64,000 nt of DNA from Adiantum capillus-veneris (GCA_014529385.2 CM043966.1:99150087-99214086); one strand, 5' to 3'; counted from the first letter of the stretch, positions 10,860-22,035 are shown. The notes: generated from the sequence alone by a model not told the origin. Made by a program: numbers and translations.

Positions 10860-12560
10860 GTACTCGAATTCTAACTTACTCTTGGGCTTCATCAATAACC
10901 TGTTGTCGCTTCATCTTCCTTTGTTTGGCTGCATGCATTCTTTCTAGCAATTCATTGGTTAGTGGCAAATTGTATTTCTTTAAATGACATCCACTAATCC
11001 AATTAGCCATTGGTTCACCATCAATGGTTGACAATTTTACTGCTCCACTTGGAGATACATCTTGAATGATAAATGGTCCATTTCCCTTTTTCTTAAACTT
11101 GGGAATGTGTTGCTTAAAAGAATAGACTAGAACTAAGTCCCCTTTCTTGAAATTTTGGTGATTAAGTGGGAATCAAAAAACTGTTTTTGTTTCCTCTTTT
11201 GTGCATAGATATGAGCTACAGCAGTTAGCCTTTGCTCATCTAGATTTTCCAAATTTTCAAGTCTTTCCGACAATTCATGTCTAGTCCACTCAAGAGTCTG
11301 TGCTACCCTTAAGGTTGGCAATAGAAATTCTATTGGCAGTATGGCATCAAGACCATAAACAAGGTTAAAGGGTGTAGCATTTAAAGCAGTTTTGAATGAA
11401 ACTTGATAAGCCCATAGAGCTGCATGGAGATTCATTTCCCAGTCGGTCCTTCCTGAACTAACCACTTTGGTCAGTACCGAGCTAAGAATTTTTTTCATAT
11501 GCTCAGCCTGTCCGTTTGCTTGTGGGTGATAGGGAGATGATTTGTTATGGATAACCATAAACTCATTAACTAAATACTCTATTACCTCATTGAGGAAATG
11601 AGTTCCCCGATCACTGACAATCTCTATTGGTAGTCCATACCTTACGAATACATACTCATATAAGAATGCAGCAGTGGTTCTGGCATCATTCCTATGAGTC
11701 GCTTTAGCCTCAACCCATTTGGTCAAATAGTCTGTATCTACAATGATATATTGAGCTTGGGTTCTATAAGAAGGCGGCTATATCGGTCCAACAAAATCTA
11801 TACCCCATTTTGCGAAGGCTCTAGCCCCTACCATTGGTCTTAAGGACATACTGTCTACCCGTCTTGGCATTTTTGCTCGTTGACAAGCATCACACCTTCG
11901 AACATATTCTTTGGCATCTGCAAAAAGTGTTGGCCACCATATGCCTGCCATCAAGATTGCTCTTGCGGTGGTCTCATTAGAAAAGTGACCTCCAACTAAT
12001 CCAGCATGTGCTTGTTCTATAATCGGAATATACTCGTTCTCATTTTCACAAAGACGCAAATGTTGATCCTTACCTCTCCGATACAATTGGTTTCCAATAA
12101 GAGCATAGTCTCTTGCTTCCGTTTCAATTGCTCTTTGACGGCGTTTACTCATATCCTCAGGAAATGTTCGGCTCGATAAGTAAGTAACGAGATAGTTACT
12201 CCATTTAGGAACAGATGACATTTGAAACAATGTTACATGAGGAATGGGTTGTTGTTCCTGACATTGAGGGAAATCTCTTACAAAAGATCGAACATCTCTC
12301 CTCATAGTCGGCCAAAATACTCCAAGTCTTAAGATTCGTTGCACAGTTTGGTCTTCCGCAAAGTGAAGTCCTACGATGGTAACATGTGCTTGACTTAAGT
12401 ATTGATCTCTTTCTTCAGGATTAATGCATAAAAGCAATATTCCTTCCCGATTTCTTTTATTTAGCCTCCCAGCTAGTAATTGATACGTAGTCGATTGCTC
12501 AATTAATTCAATTGTGATAGGAAGTGGTGAATCCACTTGAGCTATTGTCATTAATGACAT
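10860..12560 (-). pseudogene. Ty3/gypsy integrase with two H2C2 zinc-binding regions
   Basis: The frame 12560-11778 continues after a stop (near 11777) into 11760-11133 and then shifts to a C-terminal block ending near 10870. Two zinc-binding-like repeats are seen: an N-terminal one (HVTIVGLHFAEDQT, GVFWPTMRRDV, FPQCQ; second Cys pair incomplete) and a canonical one (HAGLVGGHFSNETT, GIWWPTLFADA, CDACQRAK). The catalytic core follows: WGIDFVGPI (first Asp), IVSDRGTHF (second Asp), NGQAEHMKK (Glu). The tail has PFIIQDVSPSGAVKLSTIDGEPMANW. The catalytic triad survives but the stop after FVGPI splits the core. It integrates retrotransposon cDNA in intact relatives; this copy needs readthrough and is probably dead. 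Confidence 0.85.
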
Positions 12561-12574
12561 GATTTTTTTCTCTT

Positions 12575-13156
12575 ATCTAGGTATCATTTCCATGGAGAAC
12601 AAATAGGCATCTGTTAGATCATCATCTACCACTTTAGGTGATTCCCCTGAAGCAATCCTGGACAAATGATCTGCTCGTTAATGTGTAGTGCCTTTTTTAA
12701 CAACCACAGTAAAATCAAATTCGAGAAGAATGATGAACCATCTCACTATTCTTCATGTGCTGCATGGCTTTTTGACCAAACATAACAAGGCTTGGTGGTC
12801 CACAAAGAACACAAACTTGTTGGCCAATAGGTAATGTCTATACTTTTTAACGGCATAGATCATTCCTAGTCCTTCTCTTTCAGTGGTGGTGTAATTCTTT
12901 TCTGCCATATTCAATTGTCGCTAGCATAAGAAATAGGAAAGTCAATTTTCCCATCTCCTGGTTGGGCTAGTATACAACCAATAGCAAAGTTGGAAGCATC
13001 TACATGTACGTGGAATACCTTATCCCAATCGGGTGCTTTCAATATTGGAGCTGAGGTGAGAGCCTGCTTAAGCTTCACGAAGGATTCTTCAAATGCCTCG
13101 GTCCATTCAAAGTGCGTAATCAAGCTATACATGGGTTTTGCAATTATAGCATACAT
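12575..13156 (-). pseudogene. Ty3/gypsy RT end and RNase H fragment
   Basis: The frame starts at the deletion junction with FEWTEAFEESFVKLKQALTSAPIL and DWDKVFHVHVDASNFAIGCILAQ, the RT/RNase H connection with the first RNase H Asp. It then reads, with a frame change near 12915, through NMAEKNYTTTEREGLGMIYAVKKYRHYLL, FFVDHQALL and WFIILLEFDF. The YXDD reverse-transcriptase core is absent. An additional in-frame stop follows KKGTTH near 12677. It belongs with the integrase block immediately downstream. Confidence 0.8.
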
Positions 13157-13168
13157 GTAGATTCTTCA

Positions 13169-13916
13169 TGCCAAGTTAACTAATTGCTATGATTCTGTTG
13201 CTATCTTCAATTATGTTCACCTCTATGCTCACAAAGTCATTTCTCAAAACTACTCTCATTAATTTCCGCTACTCTCAAATTAAATATGCCAATTCCATTA
13301 CATTAGGTCAAGTTCCAAAATTGCGATTATTAACAGCAGTGGATTTTTAACCTAGTCATTTTGGACCCAGAATGCATCTAAATGCTTAGCAATGATGCCC
13401 CAATACCCCGCCTATACTTAGTTTTTTATTTGAACATGTAAATTCCTAGTTATGATGAAATTAGGCCGCGGGTTAGGCCGCGGGTTGGCAATGCCAAAAG
13501 CTACGAAGTACTCTGAATGGCTTACGTCAATGTGTAGAGCTCTTACCTGCGGTTGCAATGCAACAAACGCATTCGCAATGTGACAACCGGAGAGGGAGTA
13601 GGAAGCGCGAGAAGGAGAGAAGTGACCGTCGTTAGCTCACGTTGTGTATTTCTTATCCAAAACTTATAAAAAACTTACAAAAATTGGCTTTTATACCTTA
13701 GCCAAGGTTTTTGGGTGGTCAAAAGTGATAATCTGGAGTTCTACCAAAGCTGGGAATTGAATGGCTGATACAATTTGGAAGCTTGTAGCCCCGGCTCATT
13801 AATTACAAGGTTTATCAAGAAAATAGGAGTTACAATATTCTCGATTTATCAAAATAATAATTGTTTTTACAAGGAGAACTTCGAAAAATGGTGTCCACGT
13901 TAGCTTGCTGCTAACA
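13169..13916 (-). repeat. 5' LTR of the 3759-13916 element
   Basis: Direct-repeat partner of 3759-4505 with the same order and only scattered substitutions. On the coding strand it starts TGTTAGCAGC and ends near TTAACTTGGCA. Outside it at 13917 the sequence changes to unrelated DNA (TTTGTGTAGTC), which gives the element's right boundary. Confidence 0.85.
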
Positions 13917-14652
13917 TTTGTGTAGTCTCTTTCACACCACCAAATGGTAATGATATTATGGTTTCAAAAGGCCACATCATAGTATGTTTTTCACCTTCAT
14001 TATCCATAGATCATATGATGTTTTTCACCTTCATTCTCCATAGATCATACACAAATACCCCATATCTTCCAACTTGTCTATGCAACAGACAACATATTTC
14101 TTTCGCCTCTATGTCTTTGCTATAGTAAAGCCCAAAGGTGTTGCCATCCCTAAGTGTGACTACATAAGAATCCATACAATTTTAATTTTAGAATCAATGG
14201 GGCACTATCGGCACTATCAAACACATCACATGTGGTTGCTAGGTATAAAGAGAAAAATTGTATAGGAAGATAAAATTGTTTTTGCAAAGGAAAAATAAAA
14301 ATGATTTACTACTTGCTTTTCTTTGCTAGCGTTTTATCCCTTGCTCGATTTTCATCAGATGTCAAATGATATCACCTAGGCTCTGGTACCAGTTAGAAAT
14401 ACCCCTCTCTGGGGGGCCTATGCAAAAAATACACCATTTATTTAATACAATTTTCAATATACATCAAAGTTGCAGAAGCGATTGCATAGGAGAGGAGTTC
14501 TCATCACCCCACATAGCATGGAGTCTAGGCCATGAGCCAGACTGCATCCAGATGCACCTAGCGACTAGTGCTACCTCTGAATGGGTGATATGAATGAAAG
14601 CGTACTCAAGAAAAATAACATCATGGAGGGTGAATATATGTGTACAATGCAT

Positions 14653-14686
<34 letters not shown>

Positions 14687-16440
14687 ATAGTGGAGGGTGA
14701 AATAGAATGCACAGAGACACGAGAGAACGACAAAAGAAAATCTTCTAATGCCCCATCTAAATGAAACAGGAAACCATGTAATGATGCATTAACAAAATCT
14801 GGGTATACCATAACATCAAAAATATAAAATGACTAGTAGAGCACCAAACCATTTGTAGGGATCGACCTGTCCACCCATCCACTTTTGCTCTACTACAGAC
14901 AAAGAGAATTTCACTTTGGTAGGAGCGATCCAGAACACCTCCAACCTACCTAAGCCGGGCATAGGCTAAGGCCGCTTTGCCTCGCTCCATGAACGCGAGC
15001 TCTGAAAGGATCCCAAATACCAGCAAGTGGTAGGATATCAACACCAACCATACCAATTTAGGCGCCACAACTCTTTGATGCCCAGCATCGGGTATTTAGG
15101 CAAAGCCAAGGCAAGATCCCTGGCATGTTAGCCATGTAGGTCACTCAACCCTCAACGCACTAACCATGTAGATGAGCCTAATAAAAAAGATGACTTGCGT
15201 AACACCCCCGATCCACATCAAAGCCCCAGGTCATCAACCCTTTTGTCTAAGGCTAATCGATTGAGGTGATCCTAGTCTTGTAGGGACACTACCATGAGAA
15301 ACATAGCACATAGGTCCTACTGCAAGCGAGCGGTGATGAGAGCTATGTAGAGGGTTTCACCACAAAGCCATTGGAGAGAGCGCACAGTGCGATCAGAGAA
15401 GAGAAGATAGTAAGCAAGTAGAGAAAGAATGTTCCTCTTCTTCTTCTTCCCGCAAATGAGAGGGAAGATCTTATGGAGATGGAGATGGTGATGGAGAGCT
15501 TGCACCACTCCGTATAATAGATACATATTGCCGTCCGGTAGTAGATTCAACTGTCGGCACTGAAAACTGAGCACTCTATGCCAATTTATAGGTATTTTGC
15601 CAAGCCAAAGTGAGTCAAAATCCAGGAGGTAGCACTACCTCTCGGTCCAAATTAGCCCCCATCTTTTTGGTAACTTTGCTAAAAACATGGCATTGCTTTT
15701 GGCAGTCAATTCTCCCACTTACCATTCAATTTTGATAGTTAAATTTGACTAATTGGATAGTATCTTGGCAACTAATGTAATCGTGATTAGACTATGCTGC
15801 ACCGTGATGCCCCTACATAATTATGACTTTTTCGTACTGCCCAACTTATTTACGATGTCGTTTTTTATAAAAGTAATTCTCCTAAAAATCTTGTTTTTTC
15901 TCTGAGTGATCGTTTTTAAATCCGACGTGGAGATTAAAAATAATATTTTTATATTTAGGTCATCCTAAAAAGCACATTTCTTTTCAAAAATGTCGAAAAG
16001 CACGAAAGGCTAAAAATGGTGTAAAGAGCGACAAAAACATTTTTTCTAAAATTGAACCACGGGTTCCCTTCGTCCACCGGAATAAGAAAGCGGCCCCATT
16101 TTTCACATAAAAGCACTAAAAAACATAAAAAACTAAAAATAGTTTGAAAAGCGTCCAAAAACTGTAGCTTCCCCGAGACTCATAGATTAAGGATCTAGCC
16201 CTGTTGTTTGCGAAAAAGCACCGAAAAGCACAAAAAAGCATGAGAAAGCTACAAAAAAAATATTTTATTTATAACTGAACCAAATGTCTATCTGACCTAT
16301 CGGAACATGAAAATGACCTTGCTTTTCACTTTAAAACTTTACAACAATGCCAAACAAGCGTTCTACACCAAAATTTCACGAAGTAGATACTATAATCTTT
16401 TTTTTATTTTTTAAAAGAGACCCAAAAATGGGGGATCTTA
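13917..16440. other. Gene-free stretch with a possible minus-strand LTR start
   Basis: No convincing coding region. GCTCTGGTACCA at 14381-14392 is the complement of a one-mismatch tRNA-Met primer site and is followed by GTTAGAAATA, so a minus-strand LTR could lie to the right (from about 14393). A second LTR and protein domains were not found. (GA)n at 14655-14685. The remainder, including 15600-16430, is AT-rich with many AAAGCAC/AAAAAGCAC words. Confidence 0.35.
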
Positions 16441-17040
16441 CAGCTTCTAAGTGCTTCGGAGTGCTTCAGAGTGATTCTAAGTGATTCTAAGTACCTCCAA
16501 GATCTCCATAGAACTTCTAAGTGCTTCATTGTACTTCTTAGGGCTTTATAGTGCTTCTATGTGGTACTAAGTGCTTCTTAGTGCATTTAAGTGATTTTAA
16601 GTCCTTCTTAGTGCTTGTAAGTGTTTCTTAGAGCTTGTAAGTGCTTCTAATTGCTTCTAAGTGCTTCTAAATGCGCCTAAGTGAGTCTAAGTGATTCTAA
16701 GTGCTTTTGAGTACTACTAGAAGCTTCCAATTTCTTCTAAGTGATTTAAAGTTCTTCCTAGTGATTCCAAGTGCATCTAAATGCTTCCACATGCTTGAGA
16801 GTTCTTTATAGTGCTTAATCATGCTCTAAAGAGCTCGGTAGAGAGTTACAAGCATTTCCAAGTGTTGATGAGTGCTCTGTAGTGCATTCAACTGCGTCCA
16901 AGAGCTTTACAAGTAATTCTAAGTTTTCCAAATTGTGCTTATCAATGGGATCCAATGGTTCTCAATGCTTTATACTACTTGAGAGTGCATCATAATGGTT
17001 AACAATGCTATAGATTGCCCGAAAGTGATTTATATTGCTT
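16441..17040. repeat. Degenerate 10-bp minisatellite (AAGTGCTTCT)
   Basis: Dozens of consecutive 9-11 bp units, mostly AAGTGCTTCT, AAGTGATTCT, AAGTGCTTTT. They are tightest between 16441 and 16760 and decay toward 17040 (GAGAGTGCATC, GAAAGTGATTT). No coding frame is preserved. Confidence 0.8.
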
Positions 17041-17900
17041 GATGGTGTCTCTAAATGTGACTTCTGTTTCATAGAGAGACTTCAGTATGCAGTTTTTGGA
17101 GGCTCATCTGGACATAAGCATTGGAGGCTCATTTTGGAGGGTTTAAAGACATACTTCATATGCAAGCTGAAGGACCACAACACTTGTTTTTGTGAATACC
17201 ATGTGCAGATTGTATACTTCAAGGAAGCCCTCAATCAGTTGCGCCATGGAAGATATGGGCTACATGGCTAGTCATGCAGTTGCAGGTGCCTTGTTTTTAG
17301 TCCTCACAATGGAACAACATAGTCCATATCATCCAATTCCACATTTCAAGCTTAACAGATTTGTGGGAGTCTGTATTATACTTAAAACCCATTGATTGTG
17401 CTTATCACCGTAGAAAGTGTCTTTTGGGAACATGCAAACATTGTGGCATTAAATAGCTCTCATTGTGTCCACACAAAAAAAGAGATGGCATCTCTACAAT
17501 TACACGGTTAAGCTTTTTAATGATGTTTCTAAAAAAGGACGTCATTAGGAAAAATATGGACTCTCCTTGGGCCTTTTTGATTAGTGAAGGCTTAAGGGAG
17601 AACCAATGAGAAGGCTCTTGGGATATCACCTAGAGGGGGAGGAATGGTAGGGGTGCAGCCTAATTGTCTCCCTCTTCAATGCTTGGTTCTTAGAGAGAGG
17701 TGGGAGGTAGGCTGGGGGGGGGGGGGGGGGGGTAAATAGGAGGAGAGAGGTGTCATAAAAGAGGGAGGGACCCCCAAAAAAAAACGCGCATGCTTAAAAA
17801 CCCAAAAAATTAAAAATTTTTCAAAAGTTCAAAAGTTGACCCATTTGCCTCTAAAACTGTCCCAAAACATAAACTAACTTTAAAAAGTCAATTTTTCCCC
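17041..17900. other. Non-coding leader region upstream of gene A
   Basis: Nothing recognisable in 17041-17640. A 19-base G run sits at 17714-17732, followed by an A-rich stretch (CCAAAAAATTAAAAATTTTTC). From about 17900 the plus strand turns pyrimidine-rich (CTCTCTCCCTC, TTCTCCCTCCTCCC), which looks like a long plant 5' UTR or Y-patch promoter for the gene starting at 18253. Confidence 0.4.
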
Positions 17901-18252
17901 CCAAAATCCACTTTTCTCTCTCTCCCTCATTACTTTTCTCTCCCACACTCTCCCTCTTCTCCCTCCTCCCATTCTCTCTCTACAATCAAGGCAGCCATAG
18001 CCAAAAGCTTTCCACCACTCTCTTCCTCTCTCTCCATAGATCCCCCTTCTCTCACACCTCCATCAACCCTCTACAGTCCCACACTCCATAGCCCACAGCT
18101 CCACTATCCTCTCTACCTCTCACTCCTCTCTTTCTCTATCTCCACTGTCAAAGCCACCATAGGCAGCTCACCTCACCCTCCCCTCATCTCCTCATTCTCT
18201 CTCCACAGTACTCAACTCTTTCAAATCCCTTCCTAAGCCCAACTTCCCAAGC

Positions 18253-19441
18253 ATGTCCACGCATAGACGGCCCAAACCAGAGATAGAGGAGATTGTGTTG
18301 CACAACACAAAAGACTCAGAGGGGGTATGGATCCCACAAGTGTTCAAGAAGGGTGCATGGATCTACATGCAACCGTCACATGCTGGACCTCATCGCGTAC
18401 GGTGTCGAGGCGTATTGGAACGTCATTGGAAGGGCCGGCTATTGACATTCAAAGAAACAAAGTCCGGAATGGTGGCCATCGTGCAACACGTCTACAGTGC
18501 AGCTGGGCTCCACCTCAAGAGAGCTTTACTCAATTTGCACCTCATTGTAAGTTTTCATGGTTTAGCTATCCCATGCATATGTCATGTTTACGTTTATGTG
18601 ATCATTATGTTTAACTAAGGATATTTGTAAAGATGTTTTTTCATCCAGCTTAGTTGAGGAGCAGCCGCTTGAGTGCCTCTCAGGCACGTTCATGGTTGTG
18701 CATGCTCACATTGGGGAGCTTATGTTTCCTAATGTTTCATCGAAAAAACTTACCGAGCAGCGAATATTCATGTACTCCCACAAGTACGTGGTGCCGAAGT
18801 CAAGCCAAAGCTATGGTAGGTTAGAAGCCATGGAGACACCCTCATTGCAGAGTGCAGAATGGCCAACTCCAGACCATTGGGCTTTGCTTTCTTTCAAGCG
18901 CAAGGTGCTGCAAGATTTCCAAGGATCCCTAAATTTTGGTAAGGCAACCAGATCGGTGGGTCTCAGTTGGCATTGTCCCATTCATTTGTTTGTGCATGCA
19001 TTCCGCTCTCTGCCGATTGTAGAAACACCAACAATGTTTGTTTGCAAAGAAGTTGACATAGATGCAATGGACACCATTCTAGGTGTCAATTGGGGCTATG
19101 TTGACGGTTTGCATGATGGTGACCGTTATAAGTGCAATGTGTCCCCCACACAGCTTTGCCTTTGGTATTTGAAAGCAAGGTGCACCTTGTATGCACGGTT
19201 TAGCTATGAGAGGTGGATGCACAAACGTGGCAAATGGATACCCTTGCAGCTGACAACCGAAGAGATTCAATCCTTTGAAATTCGTATCCGCATGCCCAAT
19301 AACGAGGTGGAGGTGGTTGCAGTGAATCCGCATTGGACTCTTGCCGATCTTCGGGAACACTTTGTCATAATGGGATTCGAGGATGTTGGTAATGCAAGAT
19401 TCAAACTAGAACAACGCAAGGTCTGCTTTGTGCTTCCTTAG
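18253..19441 (+). CDS. Gene A: unrecognised two-domain protein, full-length family member
   Basis: Exon 1 starts at ATG 18253 and ends at a consensus GTAAGT donor (18547); exon 2 ends with TAG at 19439-19441. The product is about 355 residues. Domain 1 (residues ~33-82) has KGAWIYMQP, HWKGRLLTF and VAIVQHVY. Exon 2 has VEEQPLEC, VVHAHIGELMF, EWPTPDH, then a Cys/Trp-rich region (LSWHCPIHLFVHAF, CLWYLKARC) and a C-terminal segment (IRIRMPNNEVEVVAVNPHWTLADLREHF) with the pattern of a ubiquitin-like beta-grasp fold; that last call is inference. It matches the left-edge gene at 1-928 along both exons. Splice phase is odd: the conserved acceptor (exon 2 from 18654) needs exon 1 to end in the +1 frame, which implies a 1-nt shift near 18500. 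The acceptor at 18657-18658 gives an uninterrupted protein. I cannot name a function. Confidence 0.65.
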
Positions 19442-19732
19442 CTACCTTTTCTTATTTTCTTTGGGTTTTTGTATTTTGATTGCCCATTTTTGGTTGTATA
19501 GATTGGAAGGCGGATGGAGGCCACTATGCTTGTTTACAAAGATTGGGCTACATACGAAATCATCTTGTCTAAGTGAATTGGATGTAACTTTAATCGTTTA
19601 TATATTGGATATTTTATGAAAGATTTTGAAAAGTTTTAAGGTGTTGTACTTGATTTTGTACTTGAGTTTTAAGGTGGTGTAAATTTATTTTTTAATTCCA
19701 TATTTTTTATTTTTTTCGAGATAGAATATGTC

Positions 19733-19740
19733 TATATAAG
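19733..19740 (+). promoter_or_regulatory. TATA box of gene B
   Basis: TATATAAG lies 81 bp upstream of the ATG at 19821, giving a short leader; no in-frame upstream ATG lies in that leader. Confidence 0.55.
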
Positions 19741-19820
19741 GAGGACCACCTCCTCATTTCACCATTTTCCTCCCAGCATTGCAGAGAGACCTAGCATACC
19801 CAATCACGCAAAGAGAAGAC

Positions 19821-21382
19821 ATGGCTGCTACTGGTGCTTTAGATGCATTCCTTACTGAGGTTGGGCATGCAAATCGCCCTGAGCTTCAAGCATTTTTCAC
19901 AACCCAACCCGATTTGGAAACCACCTTGACCCTCCACTCTCAATCTCTTGAGCACATTACTTCATACATTTCCATGTGCATGGGGAGATTCATTGTTGAG
20001 TTACCAAACCGACTAGGGCAATGGGTCCCTGAAGGCCTTCTCCACCACATCTACCAAGGGGACAGGCCATTTCATCAGCGGCTTGCACGCTTTGCCACCA
20101 TAGCACAACCCGCTGGACAATATGTGCGGCTTAAAGCTGATGATGTGCGAGCAATGCGTAAGGGAAGGATCGGAAACACTTTTTTCTCTGTTCAGGCCAT
20201 AATGATCTTCCTCCTTCACGAGTGCCCAGCAGGCCCTGACGTAGTGCTACCTCACTTGCAGATCGGCGGGGTATTGGATGATGTGAAGGACCCCAAGCCC
20301 GCGGCCATTGACTCATCCGCAGAGGAGAGGACGCTTGCCTTGACCTACCCTGTAGGGATTCAAGGCCTCTTGGAGGCCTCTCCATCAGTCGGTTCATCCT
20401 CGGGACCGCCAGAAGGAACCACCCCTCGGGATGCCATCCTTGAGGTAGAGATTACCCGCTTCTCCTCCATTGTGGTGGGTGGGGAGGAGTTTGTGTTTCT
20501 GCACGATCTGGAGAAATCCTTTGAGCTTCGCATGGATGAGTGTTTCGCCATCCTCGATGACCATGGAAAGTTTGAGCTTGATACCACCACCTCCCATGAC
20601 GATGATCTCCTACTACCCATGGGGAATACTTTGGCGGGCACAGTGGCGATCGCACAAGCCGAGGTGGCAGAGGCCGAGCAGGCCAAGGTCTCTGAGGAGG
20701 AGTTTGTGGCCGTGCAAGCCATGTGTTTGGCTAAACGCGCAAGAGTGGATTCACCACCACCTGCTGCAACACCTGTTTTGCTTGATCCAAAGGGAAATTC
20801 AAACGTGGATCTTTACTTGCACCCGGATGCCGATGAGGAGGATCGTAGACAAGAGGTATAGATGCTCACTTACATTTGATTGTTACAAATGATTTTGTTA
20901 ATGTTATATCATAATTCTGTGCCATATCTCAGAAAACCTATGTTCTACAGGATGTTCTGGAGGTTGACGCCTGGGCGCAACGGTCAGGGGGGAGGAGGAC
21001 GCCGTTCGGACCTCAAGCGGCACTTGCTCACTACCTCGGCACACTTCCCACTCGTGTCGTGGTGTTTGTCCATGCCGACTACTCTCCCAATGGTCGCTAC
21101 AACATTTTTGCTCTCCGTTCACTCTCCAAGGCGTTGTGTTTAACAACACTTGCCCAAACGGCCAACCTTGTAGTGCTTGTAAAGAAAGATTTTGCAATAT
21201 CCACTTTCAGTGTAAACTTTCGTGGGCGCCTTATTGCCCATGTCGGCATGAACCAAGCTGTAGGGGTTAATGACACCCAAGAAATCACAACCACTTTACT
21301 TAACAGGGAGCCACCCCAAAAGGCCAAGCGCCAGAAAATTGTAATTAGAAAGATCCTAAAGCAAAAGCCGGATATCATGTAA
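19821..21382 (+). CDS. Gene B: unrecognised 494-residue protein
   Basis: ATG 19821 sits in AAGACATGGCT, a good plant start context. Exon 1 is 19821-20855, the intron runs 20856-20932 (GTATAG...ATCTCAG) and exon 2 is 20933-21382. Phase is 0 on both sides and the sum is 345 + 149 codons. Exon 1 encodes a globular N-terminus (HITSYISMCMGRF, LGQWVPEGLLHHIYQG) and an acidic, Ala/Glu-rich C-terminal part (AEVAEAEQAKVSEEEF). Exon 2 contains GTLPTRVVVFVHADYSPNGRYNIFALRS and ends in a basic tail (PPQKAKRQKIVIRKILKQK) that could be a nuclear localisation signal. Its downstream neighbour is the convergent histone-like gene, and gene A lies 380 bp upstream on the same strand. No domain family was recognised; both exons keep clean frames, so it is probably an intact gene. 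Confidence 0.6.
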
Positions 21383-21616
21383 AGCATTGATTTCTTTAAT
21401 GAAACTACTTTTTGCTGTCTATGACTCTCTTTCTTGCAAGGTTTTGAATTTCTTATATGTTGGGCTTCCATTGTGTATGAGAAGCACCATAATTTTTGCT
21501 ATGACTACTAAAGGGTTTGGCAGGCATTAAAATTTAAAAAATGTATACTTTGTTATTTCTAGGCTTCCAAAGTTATGTATGTGCCTAGTAAAAGGCTTGG
21601 AAGTGCCTAAACAATG

Positions 21617-21686
21617 CTGCCACAAGGGCGCGCATTAGGGCTTTCCATCAGCAGATGAAGTGTGCAAATGCGCGCCCTTGTGGCAG
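21617..21686. repeat. Perfect hairpin 1 (20-bp arms, 30-nt loop)
   Basis: Left arm 21617-21636 (CTGCCACAAGGGCGCGCATT) is the exact reverse complement of 21667-21686. The loop 21637-21666 is unrelated to the loop of hairpin 2. It lies 235 bp past the stop of gene B, in the convergent space before the histone-like gene. Confidence 0.9.
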
Positions 21687-21703
21687 ATGAATTTGGACAC
21701 ATC

Positions 21704-22035
21704 TAAGAGCATACCCAAGTACAAAACAGAGTTTCAAGGCATTAATACCCAGTTGCAAAAGAGAAACACATGGATACCCAGGTAACCTAAAGCCCATCTT
21801 GCCCCAGATACCTAAAGATGTATTAACAAACCACAAAACTGTGGCAATATCTAAATCCTTCTTGGATAATAGGAGCATATCCAGTTACAAAACAGAGTGA
21901 GAAGACAATAATACCCAGCTGCAAAACAGGAAGACATGGATACCCAGGTAACGTTAAGCCCATCTTGCCCCAGATACCTAAAGCTGTATTAACAAACCAC
22001 AAGAGTAAACTTTGTGGCAATATCTAAGCCCTTTC
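21704..22035. repeat. Tandem duplication of ~165 bp between the two hairpins
   Basis: Two adjacent diverged copies share blocks such as TACAAAACAGAGT, TGGATACCCAGGTAAC, CCCATCTTGCCCCAGATACC and GTGGCAATATCTAA. The first copy runs to about 21868 and the second to about 22035. No open frame is conserved between the copies. Confidence 0.8.

Larger units (their letters stand above)
3759..13916 (-). mobile_element. Ty3/gypsy LTR retrotransposon with two LTRs and internal deletion
   Basis: Two ~747-bp direct repeats (3759-4505 and 13169-13916) differ at only a small number of positions and start TG, end CA on the plus strand. On the coding (minus) strand the order is 5' LTR (13916-13169), RNase H and integrase, a long spacer, post-integrase ORFs, a polypurine tract and the 3' LTR (4505-3759). 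Gag, protease and most of the reverse transcriptase are missing: the 5' LTR joins almost directly to the end of the RT region near 13156, and no primer binding site is apparent there. Target duplication could not be confirmed; flanks GTTCA and TTTGT do not match. The nearly identical LTRs suggest fairly recent insertion despite the damage. Confidence 0.85.

Noticed and set aside
16441-17040. CRISPR-like array
   Set aside because: Units are contiguous decamers with no unique spacers, and the DNA is plant nuclear.
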